Below are positions 27,526 through 35,339 of a stretch of DNA of 47,804 bases, one piece after another. Under the pieces are notes generated by a model, which saw only the letters and a list, made by a program, of their open reading frames with translations, did not search any database and had not been told where the DNA came from. The stretch's first letter is position 1. Every line of letters begins with the position of its first letter. The translations under genes and the position numbers were made by a program. The DNA comes from Alphaproteobacteria bacterium MarineAlpha3_Bin6 (GTDB taxonomy: Bacteria > Pseudomonadota > Alphaproteobacteria > Rhodospirillales > UBA2165): contig PTLH01000003.1 in NCBI GenBank assembly GCA_002938035.1, positions 1-47,804 of the forward strand, given 5' to 3'.

Positions 27526-29112
27526 GTGGTCTATTTTGCTAAATGGAAAGTGGTATTAATCCTTGCGATTGTAGGTCTAGGATTTCTTTTTGCTGCTCCT
27601 AACCTTTTTGATGAAAAGGCGACTAATGACTTTCCTGGATTTTTTCCGCACAAACAAGTGAACTTGGGGCTAGATCTTCGAGGGGGGTCTCATCTTCTCC
27701 TGGAAGTCAAAGTAGAAGCCGTTGTTAAGGAACGTCTTAACTCCCTCGTGGATGGAGTTAGAATTGCACTTCGCCGGGAAAAGATCCGTTACAAGAGATT
27801 GGGACATCGTGGTAATGGCGTATTTGTCACCATTCTGCAGGCTGATAAGGTTGATTTAGCTAAAAGCTTACTCGCTGACATTGAGCAGGGCTTTGACGTT
27901 ACCGTCGATGGCAGCCGTATTTCTGTCCGTCCAAATAAAGAAGGATTAAGAGAAATCCGGGACGCTACAGTTGCTCAATCAATCGAAATTGTGCGAAGGC
28001 GGATTGATGAAACTGGCACCAAGGAACCGACCATACAACGTCAAGGTGAAGACCGCATACTCCTTCAGTTGCCAGGCGTAGATGATCCCGAACGGGTTAA
28101 ACGACTGCTCGGACGCACAGCTAAGATGACATTTCATTTATTAGACCTAGACGGATCCATCGAGGAAGCGATACAAGGGCGGGTGCCACCTGGATCCCTA
28201 TTACTACCTCTCATTGAGAGTAATAGAGGGGGGAAGAAGGATGAACCTCGCCACTATCTTGTTCAAAAGCGCGTGGCTGTTGGTGGAGACCACTTGGTAG
28301 ATTCTCAACCGTCCTTTGATAATCGAACTAACGAGCCCATAGTTAGTTTTCGATTCGATACGGCAGGTGGCAAGCGGTTTGCTGATGTTACCCGTAAAAA
28401 TGTAAATAAGCCGTTTGCCATTGTTTTAGATAATAAAGTTATAAGCGCCCCCGTGATACGTGAGCCCATTTTGGGTGGTAGCGGGCAAATTAGTGGTGGG
28501 TTCACAACCGAGGAGGCCAGGGATTTAGCATTACTTTTGCGAGCTGGCGCACTTCCCGCACCTTTGATTATTTTAGAAGAACGCACAGTGGGTCCTGGGC
28601 TTGGCGCCGATTCTATTGCCGCCGGGAAGGTTGCTAGCGTGATCGGATTAGTGTTTGTCATCATTTTTATGGTTATCGTTTATGGTTTGTTCGGAGTATT
28701 TGCGGATATTGCACTACTCGTGAATTTGGTTCTAATTGTATCCGTTTTGTCTGCTTTGCAAGCAACCCTGACCCTACCGGGGATAGCTGGTATTGTCCTG
28801 ACCATCGGTATGGCAGTCGATGCCAACGTCTTGGTATTTGAGCGCATACGCGAAGAAGTGAGAGCAGGACGCACACCTATATCTGCGATCGATGCTGGTT
28901 ACTCCCGTGCAATTAGTACGATTATAGATGCAAATCTCACAACCTTGATTGCCGCCATTATACTATTTCAGTTTGGATCCGGGCCAATTAAAGGTTTTGC
29001 AGTTACTTTAATTATTGGAATTATTACATCTATGTTCACCGCTATTATGCTCACCCGGTTGCTGGTTGCTGGTTGGATCAGACGTTCTAGGCCGACGAAG
29101 GTTCCGATTTAG
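27526..29112 (+). CDS. secD: Protein translocase subunit SecD
   Basis: SecD, with SecF, uses the proton gradient to pull proteins out of the Sec channel on the periplasmic side. It has 528 residues and starts at GTG. The N-terminal helix (WKVVLILAIVGLGFLFAAP) is followed by the D1 motif VNLGLDLRGGSHLLLEV and the large periplasmic P1 region. Conserved VQQSIEIVRRRIDE-like (VAQSIEIVRRRIDETGT) and the D5/D6 GIAGIVLTIGMAVDANVLV motifs precede the final helices. The gene starts 24 bases after yajC and is followed 11 bases later by secF. Confidence 0.97.
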   Translation: MVYFAKWKVVLILAIVGLGFLFAAPNLFDEKATNDFPGFFPHKQVNLGLDLRGGSHLLLEVKVEAVVKERLNSLVDGVRIALRREKIRYKRLGHRGNGVFVTILQADKVDLAKSLLADIEQGFDVTVDGSRISVRPNKEGLREIRDATVAQSIEIVRRRIDETGTKEPTIQRQGEDRILLQLPGVDDPERVKRLLGRTAKMTFHLLDLDGSIEEAIQGRVPPGSLLLPLIESNRGGKKDEPRHYLVQKRVAVGGDHLVDSQPSFDNRTNEPIVSFRFDTAGGKRFADVTRKNVNKPFAIVLDNKVISAPVIREPILGGSGQISGGFTTEEARDLALLLRAGALPAPLIILEERTVGPGLGADSIAAGKVASVIGLVFVIIFMVIVYGLFGVFADIALLVNLVLIVSVLSALQATLTLPGIAGIVLTIGMAVDANVLVFERIREEVRAGRTPISAIDAGYSRAISTIIDANLTTLIAAIILFQFGSGPIKGFAVTLIIGIITSMFTAIMLTRLLVAGWIRRSRPTKVPI

Positions 29113-29123
29113 GGGAGTATATA

Positions 29124-30044
29124 TTGAAAACGCTGAATCTCCTTCCAATTAAACCGAACCTCAATTTCATCGGTAAACAAAATATTTTTTTCATTATATC
29201 CGCACTATTCTTGGTGTTGTCGATCGGTTCGTTTTTTACCCGTAGCCTTAATTACGGCATTGACTTCCAAGGTGGTATTATGATCGAGATCCGCACAACA
29301 CAGCCCGGAAATCTGGCTCAGATGCGGAGCCTTCTCTCTGATCTTAAGCTCGGAGAAATTTCTCTTCAGGAATTTGGTGAGCCTACGGATTTTTTGATCC
29401 GCATTCAAAAACAAGATGGAGGAGAAAGAGCACAGCAAAAAGCTGTCGAAAAAGTAAAAGCCTCATTACCACCTGATGTGGAATATCGCAGAACAGAATT
29501 TGTTGGACCGAAAGTAAGTGATGAATTATTCCGAGACGGGATTTTGGCAGTAATATTTGCCATCATAGGTATACTGGCCTACATATGGTTTAGATTTGAG
29601 TGGCAGTTTGGCCTTGGGGCGATAATTGCTCTTTGTCACGATGTGTTGACGACGGTGGGTATTTTTTCACTTACCGGTCTGGAATTTAATCTCTCAACGG
29701 TGGCAGCTATTCTTACCATAGCTGGTTACTCGATTAACGATACGGTTGTCGTATATGATCGCGTGAGAGAAAACCTGCGTAAGTATAAATCAATGCCATT
29801 AACTGCATTGTTGAATAACAGCATCAACGAGACCTTGTCTCGGACCATTATGACAAGCCTGACAACTCTGTTGGCGCTGGGATCACTCTACATATTAGGT
29901 GGTGAGGTCATACGTGGTTTTAGCTTTGGAATGATTTGGGGGGTATTGGTTGGAACTTATTCTTCTGTTTGTCTTGCTGTCCCTCTTTTATTGTACCTCA
30001 ATGTTGACCGGGGTACCGGAACAGATGACGCTAAAACTCGCTAA
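29124..30044 (+). CDS. secF: Protein translocase subunit SecF
   Basis: SecF pairs with SecD. It has 306 residues and six predicted helices. The first helix is followed by LNYGIDFQGGIMIEIRT, the usual SecF counterpart of the SecD D1 motif. The signature AAILTIAGYSINDTVVVYDR lies in the membrane core, and MTSLTTLLALGSLYILGGEV follows. The proposed start is TTG, with GGGGAG about 7 bases upstream. The C-terminal tail is short. Confidence 0.96.
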   Translation: MKTLNLLPIKPNLNFIGKQNIFFIISALFLVLSIGSFFTRSLNYGIDFQGGIMIEIRTTQPGNLAQMRSLLSDLKLGEISLQEFGEPTDFLIRIQKQDGGERAQQKAVEKVKASLPPDVEYRRTEFVGPKVSDELFRDGILAVIFAIIGILAYIWFRFEWQFGLGAIIALCHDVLTTVGIFSLTGLEFNLSTVAAILTIAGYSINDTVVVYDRVRENLRKYKSMPLTALLNNSINETLSRTIMTSLTTLLALGSLYILGGEVIRGFSFGMIWGVLVGTYSSVCLAVPLLLYLNVDRGTGTDDAKTR

Positions 30045-30095
30045 AAACTGTCCACATTACATATTATTCGATAATTAAGACGGCAGAAATTTATA

Positions 30096-30479
30096 ATGTC
30101 ACTTGATATTTCACCAGTGGATTTCGAAGGGCGTAATATCATTCAAAGTTATGGCAACGGAAAATTCCAGATTAGTGATAAAAAATATGACCATTCGGTC
30201 CTTGTTTTTCCTGACCAGATAATTCCTTGGTCGCCCATTGATACAAGCAACCTAATTGTAGATGATTTCAAAAAGGTTCTAACAGTTGGACCCATTGTTG
30301 AATTATTGTTACTTGGTTGCGGTAAGACAACGTGGTTTCTTCCCCTTCCACTCCGCGATGAACTAAAGGAAATGGGGTTGGTACTGGAACCAATGGATAC
30401 TGGGGCGGCATGCCGGACCTTTAATGTCCTTCTAGGCGAAAACCGGAGAATTGCGGCAGCATTGATGCTTGTTGACTAA
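30096..30479 (+). CDS. Mth938-like domain protein (NDUFAF3 family)
   Basis: This is a 127-residue single-domain protein of the Mth938/DUF498 family. Visible features are the opening ISPVDFEGRNIIQSYGNGKF, the VLVFPDQIIPWSP strand, LLLGCGKTTWFLP, and a C-terminal TGAACRTFNVLLGENRRIAA. The human homologue NDUFAF3 is an assembly factor of respiratory complex I, and the family's position next to secDF is a recurrent alphaproteobacterial arrangement. It lies about 50 bases after secF on the same strand and is the last gene of that operon, ahead of a bidirectional terminator. Molecular activity is not known. Confidence 0.9.
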   Translation: MSLDISPVDFEGRNIIQSYGNGKFQISDKKYDHSVLVFPDQIIPWSPIDTSNLIVDDFKKVLTVGPIVELLLLGCGKTTWFLPLPLRDELKEMGLVLEPMDTGAACRTFNVLLGENRRIAAALMLVD

Positions 30480-30657
30480 ATTCAAGATACCATAAATACA
30501 GCAAACAACCGTAACACCATTTATTTATTATATAGCCAACTCTATAAGTTGGACTGAGCGAGTAGATAATTTAGACCAGACCCATCTTGGGCTTAGATTG
30601 ATCCGAGTGGATTACTGTTATCCAGAGCGCATGCTCTGCCACAACCAAATACAAAAA

Positions 30658-30685
30658 AAAAACGAGGCTAATGGGCCCCGTTTTT
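30658..30685. terminator. Bidirectional rho-independent terminator
   Basis: A stem formed by AAACGAGGC (30660-30668) and GCCCCGTTT (30675-30683), with one A-C mismatch and a 6-base loop, is flanked by a run of A on the left and TTTTTCTTTTTTT on the right. It can therefore stop transcripts arriving from Mth938 (plus) and from the PuuD-like gene (minus). The 225-base gap upstream of it also contains two small inverted repeats (CCAACT/AGTTGG and CAGAGC/GCTCTG at 30623-30638) of unknown role. Confidence 0.8.
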
Positions 30686-30704
30686 CTTTTTTTAGGATTA
30701 CAAT

Positions 30705-31211
30705 TTAGTAAATATTTTGTGCCGAAACCATGGAATACAACATCGGTATAGACAGCATTGTATTGACTCGCGAAGCTAGGCCCGCTGCTCTGGCGGCTTT
30801 TGGTTTCTCTTCGTCACTGGCTTCAACCAAGCCAATTACTTTTTGCTGATTTGGCCAAATAATGAACCAAACGTTAAATGCCATAATAAGTCCCATCCAC
30901 ATGCCAAAACCAATGGCAGCATGTTTAGAGACATTATCTGTCAGTCCCAAAGCCAAAGCTTTGTGAAGATATTCGCTCTGATAAGCTAGAATGAGACCAA
31001 ACACTATCGTCGATAATGCAGCCCATCGGAACCAGAATAAAGCGACCGGCATTATATGTTTAGGTATCGCGGGCCTAAGTTCAGCTGGAATTGTTGGTAC
31101 TGTAGGCGTTTGAACAAAATTGAAATACCACAAAAGTCCAACCCACATGACGCCACTGAGGACGTGAAGCCACCGAACAATAAACATCAAATAATTAGAA
31201 TCAAATTCCAT
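30705..31211 (-). CDS. PuuD-like urate oxidase N-terminal membrane domain protein
   Basis: This is a 168-residue integral membrane protein resembling the membrane domain of urate hydroxylase PuuD (Urate_ox_N/DUF989), without the C-terminal cytochrome c domain found in full PuuD. The opening FIVRWLHVLSGVMWVGLLWY (His15), then IPKHIMPVALFWFRW (His52), SKHAAIGFGMWMG (His97) and FNVWFIIWPNQQKVIG are conserved in the group; the histidines could bind haem. About four helices are visible. The ATG is preceded by AGGAG; a GTG one codon upstream is equally possible. No other purine gene is nearby, so urate oxidation is uncertain. A 31-residue membrane protein gene lies 28 bases upstream on the same strand. 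Confidence 0.8.
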   Translation of the reverse strand: MEFDSNYLMFIVRWLHVLSGVMWVGLLWYFNFVQTPTVPTIPAELRPAIPKHIMPVALFWFRWAALSTIVFGLILAYQSEYLHKALALGLTDNVSKHAAIGFGMWMGLIMAFNVWFIIWPNQQKVIGLVEASDEEKPKAARAAGLASRVNTMLSIPMLYSMVSAQNIY

Positions 31212-31239
31212 CACGTATTTCTCCTTCTACTTTTAATAT

Positions 31240-31335
31240 TTATGCTCCGATGGCGTTTACGAGCAACACCATAACCACGGTGATAATGAGACCCAGAACG
31301 ACGGTTCCTGTTAGTGAATCTAGTGGATTTCCCAT
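31240..31335 (-). CDS. 31-residue single-helix membrane microprotein
   Basis: This short gene encodes MGNPLDSLTG followed by one hydrophobic helix (about residues 11-29, VVLGLIITVVMVLLVNAIG). The ATG has a purine-rich GAGAGA ribosome site about 5-8 bases upstream. The frame stays open further upstream, but the extra residues there are polar and unlike a leader. It precedes the PuuD-like gene by 28 bases on the same strand, so both are probably cotranscribed. I do not recognise a family. Its size and form suggest an accessory subunit of the neighbouring membrane protein; this is inference. Confidence 0.6.
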   Translation of the reverse strand: MGNPLDSLTGTVVLGLIITVVMVLLVNAIGA

Positions 31336-31455
31336 GTTTATCTCTCTTTCCCCGACAAAATTGAAAATATTAAAACGGCTATGTCTATTGTAATTCAATA
31401 TTTGGTTAGAAGTACAGACAGACGACACCCTATTACCTGATTTCTAACTGTTTTG

Positions 31456-32748
31456 TTAAGGGAATTTTTTTATTTGGGACTTTTCTACTGTTTCAGCAGC
31501 ATTTTGACCAGACTGGACGGCACTTTCAATGGTTGCGGGAAGGCCAGTGTTGATCCAATCACCAGCTAGATGTAAATTTTCCCATTTTGTATATGAATTG
31601 GGCCTAAGTATATCCTGTGCTGGGGTTTGAGAGATGGTAGCCCGGCGTTCTTTTAAAACACGGTAGGGCGGTAAGGGGATTACTTTTTCTGGGATAATTG
31701 TCGCTATTTCTTGCCATGCTTGACTAGCTAAAATATTGGCTTCTTGTTCCACAAGGTCTTTGGCGTTGCTGATGGTCACGGAGAGGAGGTTATTTTTTCG
31801 AAATACCCACTGACACATTCCGTTGATAATACCGATAAATGGTACGTCATTGGGAAGGAGACACAATCGGTTGGGCTTAAAATGAATATTAACGATTGGG
31901 TGATATTTAGTCGGAATGGTGACTTCGGGGACGAGTGCTGCTACTTCATTGGGTGGTAGAGCTAAGATGATGTGATCGTTCTTGCGACACGTTACAACTT
32001 CATTTCCAACGATATAGTTTTCCACTTGGCTACCTGAGAATGAGATTGATCTGACTCGTGCACCAAATGTTATGCTGCATTTGTGTTCGGCAAGATACTT
32101 AATTGCAGGGTCAACTAAGGCGGCGCTTAGGCCTTTAGGTGTGAGAAAAGGCTGAGCAAAAGCAGGACCACGAAGGAGCGTGAGCTCTAGCATTTTTCCT
32201 AATAACCTTGCAGATCCTTCTCTCGCATCAGTGTTTAGAACGGCATTGCTCAAAGGCTCCCAAAATCGTTTGAACATGGTACTGTTCGGATCAACGTGGT
32301 TAGTCAGTGTGGAATCGGGAGATGCGGCGGCAAGCTTTTTAAGTACTAGGTAATCTTTAATATGTGTACCTGGTATTCGCCGGTGCGGCAGGAATATCCA
32401 GAATGGAAGTTTTACATTACCCGGTTGTAGTGTCCATCGTTCAGCATTTTTCAAATCAATAAAGGGAAAGGCATTAGGGACTGCCTGGAGGCCCCTGTCA
32501 GCTCCAATAAGTCTCAGATAATCAAAAATTCCACGGTTGCCTCCCAATATCAGGTGGTTGCCATTGTCTATCAGGCAATCGAGGATAGAATCACGAAAAG
32601 AGCGACAACGTCCACCAGCATGATTTGCAGCCTCATACACCCTGATTTCGAATCCTCTTTGCAGACAATATACAGCCGCTGAAAGGCCAGCTAAACCTGC
32701 ACCGAAGATATGGACTCTAGTTAAAGGTGTATTCAATTTTTTGCCCAT
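31456..32748 (-). CDS. hpnE: Hydroxysqualene dehydroxylase (HpnE family)
   Basis: HpnE is an FAD-dependent amine-oxidase-fold enzyme that reduces hydroxysqualene to squalene for hopanoid synthesis. From ATG 32748 it has 430 residues. The dinucleotide fold is VHIFGAGLAGLSAAVYCLQR with YEAANHAGGRC. The HpnE-type NGNHLILGGNRG, RFWEPLSNAVLNT and the C-terminal FAD motif LHLAGDWINTGLPATIESAV follow. A longer open frame to 32874 overlaps the divergent neighbour and encodes non-homologous residues, so it is rejected. hpnC and hpnD, its usual pathway partners, are not in this window. Other squalene/carotenoid desaturase roles cannot be fully excluded. Confidence 0.88.
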   Translation of the reverse strand: MGKKLNTPLTRVHIFGAGLAGLSAAVYCLQRGFEIRVYEAANHAGGRCRSFRDSILDCLIDNGNHLILGGNRGIFDYLRLIGADRGLQAVPNAFPFIDLKNAERWTLQPGNVKLPFWIFLPHRRIPGTHIKDYLVLKKLAAASPDSTLTNHVDPNSTMFKRFWEPLSNAVLNTDAREGSARLLGKMLELTLLRGPAFAQPFLTPKGLSAALVDPAIKYLAEHKCSITFGARVRSISFSGSQVENYIVGNEVVTCRKNDHIILALPPNEVAALVPEVTIPTKYHPIVNIHFKPNRLCLLPNDVPFIGIINGMCQWVFRKNNLLSVTISNAKDLVEQEANILASQAWQEIATIIPEKVIPLPPYRVLKERRATISQTPAQDILRPNSYTKWENLHLAGDWINTGLPATIESAVQSGQNAAETVEKSQIKKFP

Positions 32749-32814
32749 AGTGAACGAGTTAATTTCTCCAATATCTGTAGTATCGATAAAAAGACTGCAA
32801 GACACCAAGTTTTT

Positions 32815-33660
32815 ATGGCAGAAAAGGGAATGTTTAACTTTCTCTCTCTTTGTGCCCAAGAAGTTAGGCGTCACGATTGGGACAGATATCTTTTTACTTT
32901 GTTTGCACCGGCAGACGTGAGAGAGGATCTATTTACAATTTTGGCGTTTAATACGGAAATAGCAAGAATACCAGACATGGTGAGTGAACCTTTACTCGGC
33001 CAAATCCGCTTACAGTGGTGGCAGGATTCAATTAATAAAATTTATGCAGGCAGTTCAGATGGTATTCAAGGTCACTATATATTTGAACACATTCCCAGGG
33101 TAATACTCGAGCGAGGACTTTCAAAATCTCTTTTTGATCAACTTTTTGAAGCTAGAGCATCGGATTTTTCCCGAAGTCCCCCAAAGAATGAGCAGGCCCT
33201 AGTAGATTATGTATTTGGGACCTCTGCGGCTTTAAATATTTTATTATTAGAGACAATAGGAGAGAAAAATGGTTTCGAAGATAAAGCAGCGGAGGTTGGT
33301 ATCGCTTGGGGACTGACAGGTTTAATACGTGCTCTTCCAAATTTAGCAAAACAAGGACGTTTTCCCTTGCCAATAAGCTTAATTGCGCCTGATCAAAATC
33401 TCAGTGAGTTTAATAACGACATGGTTCACGCGATCCAATCAGTCTGTGTTATAGCAAAGGATTACCTTGATAGATCACAGGAAAGAAATATCTCGGTGAG
33501 TAAGGTGCACCGATCAGTATTTTTATCTTCGATTTTAACCACTCTTTATCTAAAACAAATTTCTGAGTCAGGGTATAACCCCTATTCCATTGACTCCAGA
33601 AATGGGAGAGTTGGCCGGCAATTTGTGGTGGGTGTAGGGGCGTTATTAGGTAACTACTGA
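32815..33660 (+). CDS. Squalene/phytoene synthase-fold protein, NDUFAF6-like
   Basis: This 281-residue protein has the isoprenoid synthase fold, but where true synthases carry the first Asp-rich motif it has AFNTEIARIPDMVSEPLLGQ followed by IRLQWWQDSI (residues 44-73). That sequence is characteristic of the NDUFAF6/C8orf38 group, whose human member helps assemble complex I. Other visible landmarks are RRHDWDRYLFTLFAPADVRE at the N-terminus and AWGLTGLIRALPNLAKQGRF in the second half. Catalysis of prenyl condensation is therefore unlikely. It diverges from hpnE with 66 bases between starts and converges on trmFO. Confidence 0.85.
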   Translation: MAEKGMFNFLSLCAQEVRRHDWDRYLFTLFAPADVREDLFTILAFNTEIARIPDMVSEPLLGQIRLQWWQDSINKIYAGSSDGIQGHYIFEHIPRVILERGLSKSLFDQLFEARASDFSRSPPKNEQALVDYVFGTSAALNILLLETIGEKNGFEDKAAEVGIAWGLTGLIRALPNLAKQGRFPLPISLIAPDQNLSEFNNDMVHAIQSVCVIAKDYLDRSQERNISVSKVHRSVFLSSILTTLYLKQISESGYNPYSIDSRNGRVGRQFVVGVGALLGNY

Positions 33661-33722
33661 CGCTAAGTAAGCATTTTTGTTTTGAGGGTAAAACTAAAAA
33701 TTGTGGGCAATGGTAGGTGGTG

Positions 33723-33743
33723 AAATGTCAATAATTGTCATTT
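33723..33743 (+). terminator. Weak hairpin between converging genes
   Basis: AAATG-T-CAA pairs with TTG-T-CATTT around a 3-base loop with one T-T mismatch, followed by TTTCTCATT. It lies 60 bases after the NDUFAF6-like gene and could terminate it, but the stem is AT-rich and the T-run short. Confidence 0.3.
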
Positions 33744-33820
33744 TCTCATTCTAAATGTTTAATCGCGTACTTCGAAAGTTTCTAGTTAATGTGATAGAAT
33801 TATGCCAGATGCTCTCTTAT

Positions 33821-35230
33821 CTAGACTTTTTCTTCCAACCATAGATCTGTTTGCTCCAGAGCGCGTCGGGCATATGCGGCTTTCCTTTCTCTTCCACGTA
33901 TAGGCTTGACTTTGTTTTTTGGGTTTCCGCTGCCTTGCTCCGATAAGGGGGGAAACAGACCGAAATTTACATTGATTGGTTGGTATGTTTCTGGATCTCC
34001 ACCACCAGTTATATGTGCGAGTAAAGAGCCCAGTGCCGTCCCTAGCCTGGGGTGTTGTGGAGAGAGGCCTAACTTCTCGTAAGCGGCAAATCTTCCAGCT
34101 AACAAACCAACGGCAGCGCTTTCCACATAACCCTCGCATCCAGTGATCTGGCCCGCAAATCTTAGCCTGGGTTCAGATTTTAATCGTAATGTAGGGTCCA
34201 GAAGCCTTGGAGCATTAATAAAGGTATTACGATGAATGCCACCTAAACGAGCAAATTCTGCTTTTTCCAATCCCGGGATCGTCCGGAATATACGGATTTG
34301 TTCGTCATATTTCATTTTAGTCTGAAAACCGACCATATTATACAGTGTTCCAAGGGTGTTATCTTGGCGAAGTTGCACCACCGCCCTGGGCTTTCTACTT
34401 GGCGAATGTGGGTTAGTTAAACCAACTGGTTTCATCGGACCGAAAGCAAGTGTTTCCAGACCGCGTTCTGCCATCACCTCTATGGGCAGACAACCTTCGA
34501 AATAAGGGGTATTTTCTTCCCAATCATGGAATAAAACTTTTTCGGCATTCAGTAGCTCTGTAATAAAATTTTCGTACTCTTCATCATTTAATGGACAATT
34601 GATATAATCTGCCCCGTCACCCTTATCATAACGTGACTGAAACCAGACTTTTGAGAAGTCGATGCTATCCCTATAAGCTATTGGTGCAATGGCGTCATAA
34701 AAAGCTAGATTTTGTTCACCAGTTAACTCGGTAATGGATGACGTAAGAGAAGGGGAGGTAAGTGGTCCAGTAGCAATTATAACACTATCCCATTCCGTTG
34801 GAGGAAGCTCGGTCAACTCTAATCGAACGATATCTACAAGTATTTCATTTTCCAATGCGGATTGAACAGCCTGGCTGAATTCATCCCGATCTACAGCTAA
34901 CGCGGCTCCAGCTGGTACCCGATTGGCATCTGCACAACGCATGATTAGGGAACCGCATCGACGAAGCTCTTCATGAAGGACGCCGACAGCATTGTATTGA
35001 GCATCGTCTGAACGAAAAGAGTTTGAGCAAACCAGTTCTGCGAGTACATCCGTTTGATGAGCATCAGTACAACGCTGCGGTCTCATTTCATACAACCGTA
35101 CACCAATTCCCAACTGGGAAAGTTGCCAAGCTGCTTCAGATCCAGCTAGACCACCTCCGACGACATGAACGACTTTGTCGTTTTTATGTTTTAAGTCCAT
35201 AGATTTGAAATACCCTTCTAAGTCCCCCAT
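33821..35230 (-). CDS. trmFO: Methylenetetrahydrofolate-tRNA-(uracil-5-)-methyltransferase TrmFO
   Basis: TrmFO makes 5-methyluridine at position 54 of tRNA using methylenetetrahydrofolate and FAD. It has 469 residues. The FAD-binding opening is [20 protein letters not shown] followed by [12 protein letters not shown]. The family segments [26 protein letters not shown] and [20 protein letters not shown] are present. GAGAG precedes the ATG; an internal ATG ten codons later would also retain the FAD fold. It follows uvrA on the same strand, 109 bases downstream. Confidence 0.96.
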   Translation of the reverse strand: MGDLEGYFKSMDLKHKNDKVVHVVGGGLAGSEAAWQLSQLGIGVRLYEMRPQRCTDAHQTDVLAELVCSNSFRSDDAQYNAVGVLHEELRRCGSLIMRCADANRVPAGAALAVDRDEFSQAVQSALENEILVDIVRLELTELPPTEWDSVIIATGPLTSPSLTSSITELTGEQNLAFYDAIAPIAYRDSIDFSKVWFQSRYDKGDGADYINCPLNDEEYENFITELLNAEKVLFHDWEENTPYFEGCLPIEVMAERGLETLAFGPMKPVGLTNPHSPSRKPRAVVQLRQDNTLGTLYNMVGFQTKMKYDEQIRIFRTIPGLEKAEFARLGGIHRNTFINAPRLLDPTLRLKSEPRLRFAGQITGCEGYVESAAVGLLAGRFAAYEKLGLSPQHPRLGTALGSLLAHITGGGDPETYQPINVNFGLFPPLSEQGSGNPKNKVKPIRGRERKAAYARRALEQTDLWLEEKV

Positions 35231-35339
35231 CGCAACTCTCTAACGAATAAATTCAGGGCCTAAATAGTGATTTAAGATATGTCCGATGGGTTCCATCGTT
35301 TCGGAAAGTACAACAGCCAGGGAATTTTTATTGGCCCGT

